A stretch of DNA of 64,000 bases from Poriferisodalis sp965221195 (GTDB lineage: Bacteria; Actinomycetota; Acidimicrobiia; Acidimicrobiales; Poriferisodalaceae): assembly GCA_965221195.1 (NCBI GenBank), contig OZ244864.1:2170001-2234000 (forward strand), read 5' to 3'. More model-generated notes on the stretch are below. The model worked only from the letters and a program-made list of their open reading frames with translations. It had not been told where the DNA came from and ran no database searches. Within the stretch, counting starts at the first letter, position 1. The DNA is not shown here.

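Noticed and set aside
24489..63569. Plus-strand open frames up to 262 codons across the right megagene (for example 29697-30485)
   Set aside because: Same antisense shadow effect from low stop-codon frequency opposite Val/Thr/Asp-rich repeats; the low-complexity products match no protein family.
63907..63907. GTG at 63907 as the start of the right megaprotein
   Set aside because: The frame continues open to 64000 with normal Calx-beta residues, and this GTG lies in the middle of a domain strand; the true start is beyond the window.
1..64000. CRISPR-like periodicity from the regular repeats
   Set aside because: The repeats are protein-coding domain repeats in frame, with no short identical repeat plus unique spacer structure and no cas genes.
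1..64000. tRNA, rRNA or insertion-sequence genes
   Set aside because: I saw no cloverleaf, rRNA signature, transposase motif or terminal inverted repeats in the window.

Overview
The window is almost wholly filled by two colossal secreted-type repeat-protein genes, both on the minus strand and both cut by the window edges, with a small HipA-type toxin-antitoxin cassette between them. Right megagene: 24482-64000, open without a stop over its whole in-window length (at least 13,172 codons, start beyond position 64000). Left megagene: starts at 22214 and reads down to position 1 and beyond (about 7,400 codons in the window), in one frame, interrupted by a single in-frame TAG at 18657-18659. Together they take up about 96% of the window.

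Region by region (+ coordinates; transcription runs right to left). 64000-24482: Calx-beta array of roughly a hundred or more domains (estimate from length), with one fibronectin type III (FN3) domain, several recurrent larger modules and an atypical aromatic- and Cys-containing C-terminal region. 24481-24363: short gap with a candidate leaderless promoter. 24362-24117: XRE/HipB-like HTH protein. 24113-22857: HipA-family Ser/Thr kinase toxin. 22748-22512: second HipB-like HTH protein. 22511-22215: upstream region of the left megagene, holding a run of 15 C (coding strand), a 12-bp tandem repeat and a strong Shine-Dalgarno. 22214-17480: signal peptide and FN3 array containing a 1.8-kb tandem duplication. 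17470-1: Calx-beta array with one further FN3, continuing past the left edge.

The two megagenes are built from the same kit. A ~1.9-kb super-module occurs four times (three in the right gene, one in the left), a ~190-aa module with the W-L-D/N-G signature occurs seven times, and a 'PKFASF' module three times. A ~5-kb block inside the right gene is present twice, with a third copy entering at the right edge. The products look like giant extracellular Ca2+-binding adhesins or surface filaments. The Calx-beta repeats end in acidic D-D-D/D-N-D linkers, and one subtype carries a Cys pair.

Organism: the absence of other genes limits inference. A leaderless-type GTG start, Ala/Arg-rich HipA/HipB proteins and moderate-to-high GC suggest an actinobacterium-like or similar free-living or host-associated marine bacterium, with low confidence. 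TAG is used as an ordinary stop by both small HTH genes, so the in-frame TAG in the left megagene is not explained by a recoded genetic code.
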